This document shows, piece after piece, positions 44,196 to 55,485 of a DNA stretch of 64,000 nt (position 1 is the stretch's first letter; each line of letters begins with the position of its first letter). The translations under genes were made by a program, and so were the position numbers. Location of the stretch: positions 36,685,795 through 36,749,794 of the forward strand of contig OZ024730.1 of NCBI GenBank assembly GCA_964016875.1, given 5' to 3'. Under the pieces are notes generated by a model, which worked only from the letters and a program-made list of their open reading frames with translations, searched no databases and was not told where the DNA came from. Origin of the DNA: Fallopia convolvulus (Eukaryota > Streptophyta > Magnoliopsida > Caryophyllales > Polygonaceae).

Positions 44196-45561
44196 GATGT
44201 CAAACACGCCTTTGCTATTCTCGGTGTACCATACCTACTCAAGAAAGAGGAAACCCCGCACTACCCGGCCCTCATCGGCGAGTTCATTGCCACCCTCCAA
44301 ATAAGTTTCAACTCAAAGACATCGGTAGGGAAGATCAAGTTCCGTTTGGGAAATGTCGACCACGAGTACACTATGGCCCAGTTCAATCAACTCTTAGACT
44401 TCCCCCACCATTCTCGGTATTACAAGGCTCCCGATGATTTCAAGGTTACCATACTTGGAGCTATATTTCCGGGGAAATCAATCCTTCTGCACCGGCACTT
44501 CCAGGGGTGCGCATCATCAACCCCATTTTCAAGATCATTCTTCGAGTCTTGGGCGCCATTTTTTGGCCCAAGAAGGAGCTTTCAAGGCCGACAAGGATGG
44601 AGGTTGGATGCCTCCGTACTATTCTTTTCGAGGACCCCGTTCCCATGAATTTGGGGTATGAATGGTTGAAGTATGTGGAAAGATACAGGGCATCTTCAAA
44701 AGAAGTCTGGTATGGGAGCTTGGTGAGTCTTTTGGCGGAGAAGTTCGGTGTCGACCTCACGCGCTACACTCCACACCATCCACAGAAGATAGACTCGAAG
44801 TATTGGTTTTCTTCCAGCATCTTTGTGGGAATTCAAGGAGGAGTCGCCGCCAAGGTGTTTAGACAAGATGTGGCGATTACTCGTGCCAAGCTGGAGTTGT
44901 TATATGTCCCGAACTGGTATGATGCTTGGACGTCTCATCCGTTCTCGTTGGAGAAGAAGCCTCAAGATGAGCCATCATTGAGGGAATGTGAGAAGAGATA
45001 CGACAGAGAAGGACTTGCCATGGATGAAGATGAGGTAGCTACGGAGGAGATCGATATCGAGGATGATGACCTCAGTACCGAGGTACTTGAAGAGGACACC
45101 GACCTCGGTACTGAGCAACTTGGGCTCGATAACGAGTATTTTTAGGCCAATACCGAGGCGTTCAACTTCGGTAATGAGCCTGCTCCTCCACCTACTGAGC
45201 CACAATCGTATGGATTGGTGCCCTACAACCCGATTATCTATCAAGACCACTTCCAACCTCATGATCACAATCAACCACCTCCCTAACCAGCTACACCGGT
45301 TCAAGTGTTCCACCTCCCTAGGCCGATGATTTCTCCTTCCAGATGCAGCAGCTGAACTTGCAGCAGACACAACTCACTCAGCGGATGGAGCATTGGAAGG
45401 GTGTGTACGCATCTCGCATGCCTCTAGAAGATGCGAGGCATCAACAAGCGGATGCTTGATGGAGGACGATGGAGCAGCGGGTGACGGTTGATGAGGAGCG
45501 CTAAAGGACAATGTATGAGTTCATGGGCAACTTTGAGCGCCAGTTTCCACCACCACAGTGA
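44196..45561 (+). pseudogene. Element A second ORF (ATHILA ORF type), 3' part
   Basis: It resumes in the register left at 21355: DVKHAFAILGVPYLLKKEE, then TPHYPALIGEFIATLQ and KFRLGNVDHEYTMAQF. A frameshift between about 44470 and 44507 moves the reading to the next frame, with IINPIFKIILRVLGAIFWP, VPMNLGYEWLKYVERY, FGVDLTRYTPHHPQK and ELLYVPNWYDAW. The acidic tail carries the family motif in coding form (STEVLEEDTDLGTEQ) and stops at 45145. Further Pro/Gln-rich coding-like sequence with stops extends to 45561. It has the same family and domain order as C's ORF and is inactivated by B, the frameshift and stops. Confidence 0.85.
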
Positions 45562-47202
45562 TGATTCAGCTTTAAAGGATGTTTTTTTTGCTTCATTGGT
45601 TATCTTGTGAGTTTCATTCTTTTCCCTATTCTTTTCTTTTGATTTGCTTTATTACAGTGGGGACATTTTAATTTTAAGTATGGGGTAGGGAGGGAAAAGA
45701 AAACTTGCTTGTTTTAAGTTGTCCGTTTTGTTGCTTGTTTAAGTTGTTCTTGTTTAATATAAAAATAATAGAAAATCACAAAAAATTGAAAATTTTGAAA
45801 ATTCAAAAAAAAAAGATTTTAGAATGTTAGAATACCCTGTCTTTTGGTTCTATGATAGTTAATTGCTTGCATGACCATATAATTTCTTTGAAGCATGTCT
45901 TTGATGGTATAGCCTGAGTCTTATGATGAATTGTTTTTATAGAGGAGTAGCATATGATGAAATTGAGCATGTATAACTTATAGCATGAGTAGTTGCAATC
46001 CAATAAAAATTGCTACCTTGTGAGTTATTTCTAACCTTATAGGGAGAACATCAAAAAAATCTCTTCTTTCTTGTGTGATTTACTCTCTTTATGCATATTA
46101 TCTCTTGGAATTGTGATGGTTATCTATTTCTCAAGACCTGTATAAGATTTTTAGTTCATTACTTGTGAAAGTCATATGATAGAGAACTTTTTTTTTTTAT
46201 AAGCCCTATTAATCCCTATCCACCCTTATATGATCCTTGTTTTTTACAGCCAATTTGAGCTTTAGCCTTTTTATTTGTTGCTCCACAAAATTATTCCTTA
46301 GTTGAGATAAGTTGGACCCTATCCGGGGATTAGGACTTAGTTGGAGAGGTATGTTTTTGTAGAGTGCAAAAGAGATGTTTTTGGTTCAAAATAAGGGTTT
46401 TGGTGGGGTAGATTGGAAGTCTCTTGTTTTATTTTGTAAAAAGATCTCTTGGTAAGAAGTATGCACAAAAGAAAGAAAGGGCATAACAAATTGATACCGG
46501 CCTATATGGGCTCGGTATCGATGGTAAAAGGAAAGAAAAATCGAGAAAGGAGGAAAAGTGTAGCTCGTCACCGACCCTCTTAGCTCGGTATCGAGGCAAG
46601 TAGAGAGGAAAAAAATGATGATGAAAAAAATAAAGCAAAGAGAAAGAAGAATGAGGAAGTTGTGCAGTGTTTTTAAGTATAAACCAAAGATTCTTTATGT
46701 TTATAAGAGGCTTTCTAGGATTAATTGGAGAATGAAGAGTGTGTTTTAAAGAAAAAAGTGAGTTTGGTATATGTTTATGAGAGTTTTTGGCATATGTGAG
46801 TTTTTAGGAGTCTTTGATTCCCGGATATTATTAGCATCACATAGCCAAAATATTTCCACGCCTTGTTGTCTTTACCAAGCCTCATTACAACCCGGCCGAA
46901 TGGAAACTTCTATGAAGTTTTTCATTGAGCCTAAGTTCTCTTGATTATTTTTGCTTGTTTTGACAAATCTTTCGTGAAGAGTTTGGTGATATAAATTCCA
47001 ATTTCTATGAGTTTTTGCATATAAGATTGAGTTGAGAGATGAATATATAGCCCAAACACATGAGAGTTGAGTGAAACACTTTATCCTTGATGAGGTTGGA
47101 TTGTAGTTGCTTATGTCTATTAATGCTTATATATGTGTGATGACATTAATAGTCATTGCTTGATGAGCGTGATGTTTGGTTTTGGTTAATGTTTAGTGAT
47201 TG
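45562..47202 (+). other. Element A 3' non-coding region
   Basis: It begins with AAGTATGGGGT at 45678 in a purine-rich setting, then AT-rich sequence. Family motifs lie near 46494-46520 and 46567-46595. No ORF. Confidence 0.7.
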
Positions 47203-47236
47203 CTTGAGGACAAGCAAGTCTAAGTATGGTGTATTT
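47203..47236 (+). promoter_or_regulatory. Polypurine tract region of element A
   Basis: TGCTTGAGGACAAGCA hairpin, then AGTCTAAGTATGGTGTATTT directly before the 3' LTR. One G of the usual AAGTATGGGGT is changed to T. Confidence 0.75.
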
Positions 47237-47863
47237 TGATGTTCATGTTTTTAGTATAGTTTTAAGTGTCTTTCTTAGGTTGTTTAGTTTAGTTTTAGTG
47301 AGGTTTAGAGTTAGTTTTGTGTGTTTTTGGATAAGTTTGCATATTTTGTGAAAAGTATGAAAACTACTCCGTTTTGAGTCTTTTTGTAGGTTTTTGGAGC
47401 ATAATGAAGCGTTTTCCAGAAGAGTTGAAGTCAAGTGGTCAGTGGTGGAAAACATGAAAATAAGAGCATAAAGAATATGTCTTAAAAGATCGCGTTAAAT
47501 CCAAAGAGAGGCCATGAAAAGAGTTCAAACACCCGAAACAGAGACCTCATTACTGACATGTGAGTGTCGGTACCGAGCTTAGCAACAAAGTTTTATCTAA
47601 GGAATTTAGCAAGTGTCTGCCGACCCTGTACAGGTCATTACCGAGGTGACCTGTGTCGGTAGAGCGGCGCCGACTTTCGGAAATTATATCTTATATCTTG
47701 TAATCTTTTTAGTTTAGAAAGTTATTATCTTTTAGATCTGTATTAGATAGTTTCCTCTAGTATAAATACCCTTGTTCTAGCCTTGTTTAGGGGAGGGAGT
47801 CGTTTTTGAGGTTAGAAGTCATTGGAGAAAAAGATGATAGTTTTGTATTTCGATCCTGGCTCG

Positions 47864-47902
<39 letters not shown>

Positions 47903-48735
47903 CGTGATCGAGTTTGTTGTTTTTGTTCTTCGATTGTTTCGAGTTTGAACGTGGTTGATTGTAAGACAAGATTTCTTCAATTTTAAGTAAGTTTTAATTC
48001 AATGTTCTCTTTTAACTTAGTTGTTTGTTTTGATTCAAACATGAGTGAGTAGTTTTCTTCTCTAGGGTTGGGGTTGAAACCCGACATAGTTATGCATAAT
48101 TGAATGAATGTGTTGATGTTTTGAATGCCTTATATCCTTTGAATTGCTTGTTTGTGTTTACACTTAGACGAAAGTCGAAGTAATTTGAGTTTGTTGCTTG
48201 ATCGAAAGAGAAGTTTTGAACTTGAATGTTGATATTGTTCGATAACGAAAGTTTCAAGCTTTGGATTCAAAACAAGTAGAAAAGTGAGTTGATTTATGAA
48301 AGTTGATTGATTTTCTTGTATAGTCAACGAAAGTTGATAGATTTATCTTTAAAGGCATGATCTTTATCCATCAGATGAGTTTGTATGCATAATTATGTCG
48401 TGGTAACCCTTGTCCTAGACTTTTTATCCTTCGAATTTCCTTTGTTTTCACTCACGAATAGACTCGTTACCGAGGCACATAGGTCGGTACCGAGCCTGCA
48501 GCTGAATTGTCGTGTTTGCTTTGTTTTGGTAGAAATCTAGCGTCGTTACCGACCCTAACAAGGTCGGTACCAAGGGCTGTCGTAGTTGTGTTGCTTTTGT
48601 TTTGCTTTGTTTTCTTGTTTTCGTAGTTCGGTAAACAGATAACCTTGCTTCCCGTGGACGATCCTGACCTCTCTATACTCAACGGGGTCTTGACTACAAA
48701 TTTATTTATTGTCAAGTTAAATCTGCCCTTCAACA
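47237..48735 (+). repeat. Element A 3' LTR, 1499 bp
   Basis: It begins TGATGTTCATG and ends CCTTCAACA, followed by TSD CTATT. It contains a pure GA microsatellite (47867-47899) and TCGGTACCGA palindromes at 47567 and 48484. Confidence 0.92.
47867..47899. repeat. GA microsatellite in A 3' LTR
   Basis: About 16 uninterrupted GA units, collinear with the interrupted tract at 17445-17479. Confidence 0.95.
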
Positions 48736-48740
48736 CTATT

Positions 48741-49662
48741 GTGATTCAAGGTTTCCGCTTTCGCTTCAACTATGAATGAGAAATTCCCTTCAACTTTCGT
48801 TTCAAGGATTATGAACAAGAGAAAAGAATCATGAAATAAAAACAATCAAGACATGATCATAAACAAGCATACATAACCATTGTTGGGTTTAATCCCAACC
48901 ATAGAGAGAGACTACTCACAATTCATAATTGAAAACATCAAAACTGAATTAAAGAGAAAGTTTACAACTTGAATCCAAACAGAACTTGTCTTCCAAGAAA
49001 TCTCCAATCTCTATTCTATCTCTCTACCACGCCCCTGTCTCTTCTCTCTTCCAATGAATTATGTGTGTCCCAAACAAGAGCTAGAGAAGGGTATTTATAG
49101 AGAAAATATTCTATCTATAAGCTATCTATACGGAAATAATATCTCCTAATAAGATATATCCCTTAAAGCTATCTAATAACATAAAAGGAAATAGGATAAA
49201 AGTCTTTTAATTGCACCGACTCAGTCTTCGCTACGATCCAAAGTGCCTCGATACTGACCTGATTGCCTCGGTACCGAGCTATTACAGCACTACGAACAAC
49301 CTAGAGTAAAACTTCTGTAGCGGGTTCATTACAACTTTGTTAGACTCGATTCTTTTTTCTATGTCTTTGTAACGAATTTCTCTACTTCTTTCCAAGCTTG
49401 AACTTTATCTTCAATATCTTTATGTACTTCGTTCCGTGAGCTTTTCCTTAAGTGTTTCTCCTCGGTTTTGCTCTTTTCCTCAAAAGTGCTCCAAACAGCT
49501 TCTAAAAACCTATAAAACACCACCAAAGCTTATGTAGACTCCATATCTTAAGAAAATACAAAAACCTACACAAACGACTCAAAATAAAACACAAAACTAA
49601 AGAAAAAGACTTAAACACACTAAAAACACACCCTAAAAACATGACTAAAACGACGAACATCA
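48741..49662 (-). repeat. Element D 3' LTR, part 2
   Basis: It continues part 1 across element A. It aligns with 55861-56753 from GATTCAAGGTTTCCGCTTTC onward and ends (plus strand) CGAACATCA. A minus-strand TATA-like site is at 49090-49100 (complement CTATAAATACC). Confidence 0.9.
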
Positions 49663-49695
49663 AAATACCCCATACTTAGACTTGCTTGTCCTCAA
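49663..49695 (-). promoter_or_regulatory. Polypurine tract region of element D
   Basis: The complement reads TTGCTTGAGGACAAGCAAG, then TCTAAGTATGGGGTATTT, next to the 3' LTR. Same layout as A and C. Confidence 0.8.
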
Positions 49696-51866
49696 GCAAT
49701 CAACAAGACAAGAACCAAAACCAACAACATATATATCAAGTCAATGCCCTTATCAAAAAACAACATAAAAGCTCAAGTAGATCAATAGACAAGTGAATCT
49801 AACGTCATCACACATATATGCAATCTCAAGCAAAAGCAACCAAGAAATCCAACCTCACAGGGGTAATGTATTTCTCTCAACTCTCAAGTGTTTGGCCTTA
49901 AAATAACAACTCCCAACTCAATCCAATATACAAAAATCAACATAGTCATTTTTACTTATATCACCATCAAGAGAACTTAGGCTCAATGAAAAACTTCATA
50001 GAAGCTTCCATTCAGCCGGGTAGTAATGGGGCTTGCTATAGACAATAAGGCATGGAAATATTTGGCTATGTGGTGCTAATAATATCCGAGAATCAAAGAC
50101 TCCTAAAAAAATCACACATCTCCAAAACTCTCATAAAAGAAATTACCAAACTCTCTAAAACATTATCCACACTCATTTTCTTCAGCCCCCTAAAATATCC
50201 AACTAATCTTGTTTATAAACAACTAGGAAAATTTGGCTCATGCACACTTTTACTTTTCAGCTCTTTTTTCGGATTTCTCATGATCTTTCTCTCTTTTTTT
50301 GTTTCTTCTGAGGGGGCTCAGTACCTACCCTACTAGGGTCGGCATCAACTCTGCATTTTTTCCTTTTGTTTTTCCCCTTTACTATCCACTTCTTTTGTAA
50401 GTGCATTCAGAGAACCAAACTCCTTTTACAGACAAACCGCAAGATCTTTTCACTTTATCCAACCCATATTACCCAACACTTGAACCAAACAATCTCACTC
50501 AACAAATTCATAACAACCCATACTAAGTCCTAATCCCCGGATAGGGTCAAGCTTATATTGGCTAGGGAATTATTTTGTGGAGCTAAAAATAAAAGGCTTC
50601 AGGCTTAATTTGGCTTAAAAAAAGGATAATGATAAGGTAGGTAAAAAGAGAGGATAAAAAGTGGCTAAAAGAAACAAGTTCTCCATCATATGATTTCACA
50701 TGCAATGAACGAATATCTCATAAAGGTCTCAAGAAATAGATAACCATATCAATGACAAGAGATAATATGCATAAGGAGAGTAAATAACTCACACGGTAGC
50801 AATTTTTGTTGGATTTCAAGTCACCTTTACCTAAGATCATATGTGCTCAATTTCATCACATGCTAAATGTCCACATAAAAACAAATTTTCAACATGATAC
50901 AGGCAAAGCTTTCCAAACATGCTATGGAATTACATGATCAAGCAAGTTAAAGCATATCATTAAGACATCTAAGTGGAATGTTATCAATCCTAAAACACAA
51001 AAAAAAAACTGACACAAAAAACTAAGACAAAATTGAGTTAACTTTTCCCATACCCCATACTTAAACCAAACAGTGTCCTCACTGTTTAAACCAAAGAAAG
51101 AATAAAGAAGATAAGGAAAAGGGAACTCACAAAATAAAACTTGAAGTTGTCTGAAACCATTGATTACTTGAGGAGCATTGCTGAATTTTTCTTCTTGGTT
51201 TCTGTAGAGGTCGGTACCAAACCTGTTGGGTCGGTACCAAGCTAATTGTATTGCCACCGATTCTTCGGTGTTGCACTTCTTCCACATCTTTGTACCTGAG
51301 TCACTTTAGAAAAACTTTTATCCCTACTACACTACTCTAATCTAAAAAGAAGTCAAAAGAAAGATAGCAAAAAGAACTAAGCAAGCAAGAACTTAAAAGC
51401 GAAAACAAAAAGCGGGTCGCCTCTCGTAAGCGCTATTTTTAATGTCGTTAGCCCAACAAACTTACCTTGCCTCTAATCAGGGCAGCTTCCATCCAGCTAT
51501 GTCGGGATCATGAGAAACCCCATACTTAGCCGAAACAGCATCAAACCCCTCTTTCCAAAATATTTGGCCCTCTATCATCCACATGTATGCTTGGTAATCC
51601 TACAACAGGGTTAGTAAAATCCGAAAACCAAGGAGGTTTTGACTCCTTCATATGACTAATAGCAGTTTTTAATATAGAACAAGGATGGGAGAAAGGATCA
51701 TGACCAGAATCAATCAAACCAGAATAAGAAGAATTACCTTGATCGAGCAGAAAAGGGCTCGTTACCGAGGTGTAGGGGGGTCGTTACCGACCTATCTGGA
51801 TCTCGAATTGCCTCGGTTACATGCATGATGTCGCACCCAGAATCGTAGTTCTTCAAATAAGGGTTG
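49696..51866 (-). other. Element D 3' non-coding region, second ORF deleted
   Basis: On the minus strand, the gag tail (near 51510-51740) and the conserved post-gag block (near 51415-51450) are followed almost at once by sequence matching the region downstream of A's second ORF. The ATHILA ORF is therefore missing. Extra AAGTATGGGGT copies lie at complement 51517-51527 and 51052-51062. Family motifs occur near 51208-51245 and 51765-51800. Confidence 0.75.
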
Positions 51867-52481
51867 TTACCGACCCTTAATAGGCATGTCTCCATCGTAT
51901 TTGCCCTTTTTTGTACTCAGGGAGGGGTCGATATCGAGCCATGGTGAGTCGGTAGGCTCCTCAGTACTAAAACCAGCAACCTCATTCACGGTCGGATTGA
52001 AACAAAACACGACTTTTTCTTCTCCTATATCAAACGTGAGAAGTCCCTTCCTGATATCTACACGTACTCTTGCGGTGGCTAAGAATGGTCTTCCAATAAT
52101 GATTGGCACCACAAGGTCTTCAGGCATATCTAGCACAATAAAATCGTTGGGAACAAAAAAATTTCCAACTTGGATAGGAACGTCGTCAACGACTCCACTT
52201 GCTTTTACAAAAGATCCATCCGCCATGTAGAGATTCATATCAACAGGCTCCTGTGGTCCCATCTTAGCAATGGTCCAGATAGATAATGGTAATAAACTAG
52301 CATTGGCACCTAGATCACATAGAGCTTTAAAACGGTGAGTCCCAATACCGATTGAAATTGCAAACTTACCTGGATCACCGAGTTTTTCAGGGAGCTTTAT
52401 AGATCGGACTTCACTTGACATCTCGGAGATAGATCTTTTCATGCTCAAAATCTCTTTTAAAAATTTAGTGTAGGCAGGCAT
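51867..52481 (-). pseudogene. Element D protease segment of gag-protease
   Basis: The frame reads MPAYTKFLKEILSMKRS, then the protease FKALCDLGANASLLPLSIW (active-site triplet D-L-G, as in C), a flap-region block with VQVG-like wording (VPIQVGNFFVPNDFIVLDM), and VVPIIIGRPFLATARV. It ends after an acidic tail at DMPIKGR. Compared with C the order and spacing are the same. This is the best-preserved coding part of D. It belongs to the same polyprotein as the gag pieces at higher coordinates, from which it is separated by stops. Confidence 0.85.
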
Positions 52482-53891
52482 TTCATTAAGGGCTTCAGTA
52501 AATGGTATAGAGATATTTAACCCTTAAAGAAGTCTAACAAACTGTCTAAACTTTCCTTCCGTGACATCATAAGACTCCTTAATCGAGAAAGGAAGAGTTT
52601 TTGACGGAATCGGGATAGAAAGATACCCGGACCAAGGTCCTACCAAATCGACAAGAGGGTCGATCGATGTAGGAGAAGGGTCGGTACCGACCTTAGGGGG
52701 GGTCGGTACCGTGCCTGGGACTAAGAGAGTGACCTGGAGTCGAGGACTTACCTAGGTTGGGGTCGGGAACGACCTGTGGAGCCTAGGTACCGAGTGTGTG
52801 AGGTTCGGTATCGACTCTGATGGGGTCGGTACCGATCTTGGCGGGAGTAGTTTCCTTGTTACCAGGGTCTTTCTCCTTGGCTTCAGCACGGTCCGGTAAT
52901 GTCTTTCCGCTTCGGAGGTGTACGGCTGCTATTTGCCCTCTCAGGTTCTCGTCGGGGCAGCCCGGGAGTTGCCCTTGAGGTCTTGGAAATTGTGCCGCAA
53001 GGTTCCCAAGTTGGGAGTTGACGCTTATCCTCCATGAATCAAACTCTCCAAACTGGGCATGTACACCTTTCATTTGATGATTAAGGTCAGCTCGTATTCC
53101 ATCAATCTTGTTGTGGATGCCCTCTTGTAGGCCATGTACCCATGAAGGTACCTCTTGATAACCCGGAGGTCTGTAAGGTGGAACACTCTGATCTTGTTGA
53201 GGAGGTTGGCTACCTTGGCCATAATTGTCCCAGGTGGGATGATTTTATTCCTCCCTACATAAAAATTATTACCTTTGTTCCTGTATGGATCTCTCATATA
53301 GTTAGCTTCTTCATATGCCTCAACAGACCGACCTGTTGCAAGTTAGTGCAGGCAGAAGTAGCATGGGATTGAGACCCACATTCTTGACAAGAATGAGATG
53401 TTTTAAGATAACTTACCTGCTTCTTCAAGCGGTTGATCTCGTCTTGCAAGAAATTGGTGCTTCACTTCAGGGTCAACCTCATCCTTTTTGGGATTGTAGA
53501 GCCGTCTTTGAGGCAGTTGGGCTTGTTGTGTGCCATACATTGTATCTTTTTGTCAATTTATCAAGCAACGCCCATGCCTCATCGGGATCCATCTCAATAA
53601 AACCACAAGCAATGTGAAGATTGATGCGGTTTTTCGTCTCAACATTGATCCCTTGGAAGAAGATTTCTTAGTGCACATATTGTGGTTGCCCATGGGTAGG
53701 GCACTGTCTAAGCATCTCCTTAAATCTCTCCCACGTCTCTACAAAGGTCTCGTTAGGCAGCTGATCGTATGAGGTAATACATTTTCTTAACCCCGTTGTC
53801 TTAGCAGAAGGGAAGAACTTTGTCAAAAATTGATCACACAAAGCCTTCCAAGTCCTGATAGACTTAGGAGGTAAGCTCTCTAACCAACTTA

Positions 53892-54648
53892 GAGCATGCC
53901 CAACAGCTTCTCCATAATTTTTTCCAAAATGGAGAACCAACTGCCATATTCTCCAAAAAAATTTAGCCCAACTCCAACAGATTCTCTATTTTGGAGAACA
54001 CTGCATTTAATACTTTCATTTTTTTACCATATAAATTACAATAACTAATATATATTACATAAGAAAATAAAATATTATAGAATCTCAAACTAATAAATGA
54101 TAATTATTTGTTATTTGACTTTTAAGAAAATAAAAATATTTTAAAATCTTAATTTAATAAATGATAATTTATTTGTTATTTGACTTATAAGGAATAAAAA
54201 TATTATAGAATCTTAACCTAATAAATGAAAAATTATTTGTTATTTGACTTATAAGGAATAAAAATATTCTAGAATCTAAATTTAATAAATCATAAATATT
54301 TTGTTATTTGATTAATAAGGAAATATTCTAAAATCTTAAGGAATAAAAATATTTGTTATTTGTTATTTGACTTATAAGGAATAAAAATATTCTAGAATCT
54401 TAATTTAATAATCTCACTTTTTGGGTGGCTCTTTTTTATTTTTTATCCATTAAATTAGTAAATAAAAGAAAAAAGAAAAGGAAAATATATTGATTTGGAG
54501 ATTTGAGGATCACCCCAAATTTAGGGAAAGTTCACCTCATTTTGGAGAATTACTCTAAAATGGAGAATGGAATGGAGCATCTGTTGGGGCAATTTTTTGG
54601 TCCAAAAGCCCAATCCCCAAGAATTTGGGGAAGCTGTTGGGCTTGCTC
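53892..54648. mobile_element. PIF/Harbinger-type MITE, 757 bp, TSD TTA
   Basis: Ends GAGCATGCCCAACAGCTT and, as complement of the right end, GAGCAAGCCCAACAGCTT pair with one mismatch in 18. The 3-bp duplication TTA is at 53889-53891 and 54649-54651. A 3-bp TTA target and GAGCAN-CCAACAG ends are typical of Tourist-like MITEs. Element A's gag supplies the uninterrupted sequence. The centre is an AT-rich tandem repeat. Confidence 0.92.
54060..54420. repeat. AT-rich tandem repeat inside the MITE
   Basis: About five imperfect copies of a ~65-bp unit containing ATTTGTTATTTGACTTATAA and GGAATAAAAATATT. Confidence 0.8.
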
Positions 54649-55464
54649 TTAGGGTCTTTCCTATGAGAGACCACCTGAAAGCTTTTAACAAAACATATTC
54701 TAAAGAGACATCGTCAGCAGCAATAGTGTCACATAAATCAAGAAAGTTTTTAATATGTTCCATAGGGTACTCAGTAGGTTTCCCTTCAAACTGAGCCCTT
54801 TTTATCAAGGATATGAATTGAGACTTAATCTCAAAGTTCTTCTCTATCTCTGGAAGCACAATAGCGGACTCTGGCACCATCGGTTCTGGATGCATGTACT
54901 GCTTAAGATTTCTTGGATAGGCATTGAGTTGTTCCTGTAGACGAGCATTGTTAGCAGCTTCAACGTCTCTTTCTCTCTGTATTGCCTCCATCTGTATACG
55001 GAGGTTAGCCATTTGTTGTGCCATCTCTTCAGGTGTAGCCTTGGTTTTGCGTTCTCTTAATCGGTGGTGGAAGGATCGCCCGGGTTTAGAGTCTACTACT
55101 GGATTAGAGACAACTCGGCCTCTTCAGCTGGCATACACTATAAGCAAAATCAAAAATAAAAACGAAATCAAAAGCAAAACGGGTTCTCAAAGAGGATCAG
55201 TACCGAGACCCGGAGGGTCGGTATCGAGCCTACAGTGATCTCGTAAAATAAAAATTGAACAGAAAGAAACTAAATCATGTCGACAGGGACGGTACCGACC
55301 TGGGTAGGGTCGGTATCGACTAGACAGTGAATTTGAAAATACACAGAAAAAAGAAGAAAAGCTGGGTTCGCCGGCAGGGTCGGTATTGACCCCGGGGGGT
55401 TGTTACCGACTCGGCTGAGCCCCGAGAAACGCTAAAAAGAACAAAACTTGGCACTATTGAAATC

Positions 55465-55482
55465 TCCCCGGCAACGGCACCA
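55465..55482 (-). promoter_or_regulatory. Primer-binding site of element D, Asp-tRNA type
   Basis: The complement reads TGGTGCCGTTGCCGGGGA, three bases from the LTR end at 55486. Confidence 0.85.
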
Positions 55483-55485
55483 ATT

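Larger units (their letters stand above)
16771..48735 (+). mobile_element. Element A: Athila-like retrotransposon nested in D's 3' LTR, TSD CTATT
   Basis: LTRs at 16771-18177 and 47237-48735 share orientation and family. The perfect duplication CTATT lies at 16766-16770 and 48736-48740, and joining the flanks reconstitutes D's LTR. Without element B its interior is about 6.2 kb: Asp-type primer site, decayed gag lacking the protease, a long leader, and an ATHILA-type second ORF that B interrupts. No polymerase is present. Confidence 0.92.
52482..55134 (-). pseudogene. Element D gag remnant, split by a MITE
   Basis: ATG at complement 55132-55134 opens the frame but meets a stop after about 12 codons. 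Gag text runs in 55024-54649 (coiled-coil start, YMHPEPMVPES, YPMEHIKNFLDLCDTIA, LLKAFRWSLIGKTL). A PIF/Harbinger-type MITE interrupts it, and the frame continues from 53888 (LSWLESLPPKSIRTWKAL, ERFKEMLRQCPTHGQ). The zinc knuckle CQECGSQSHATSAC, with all metal ligands, lies near 53340-53385. The linker VHLRSGKTLP and the palindrome-bearing linker follow at 52783-53073. Several stops lie between blocks, so no full-length gag can be made. Confidence 0.85.
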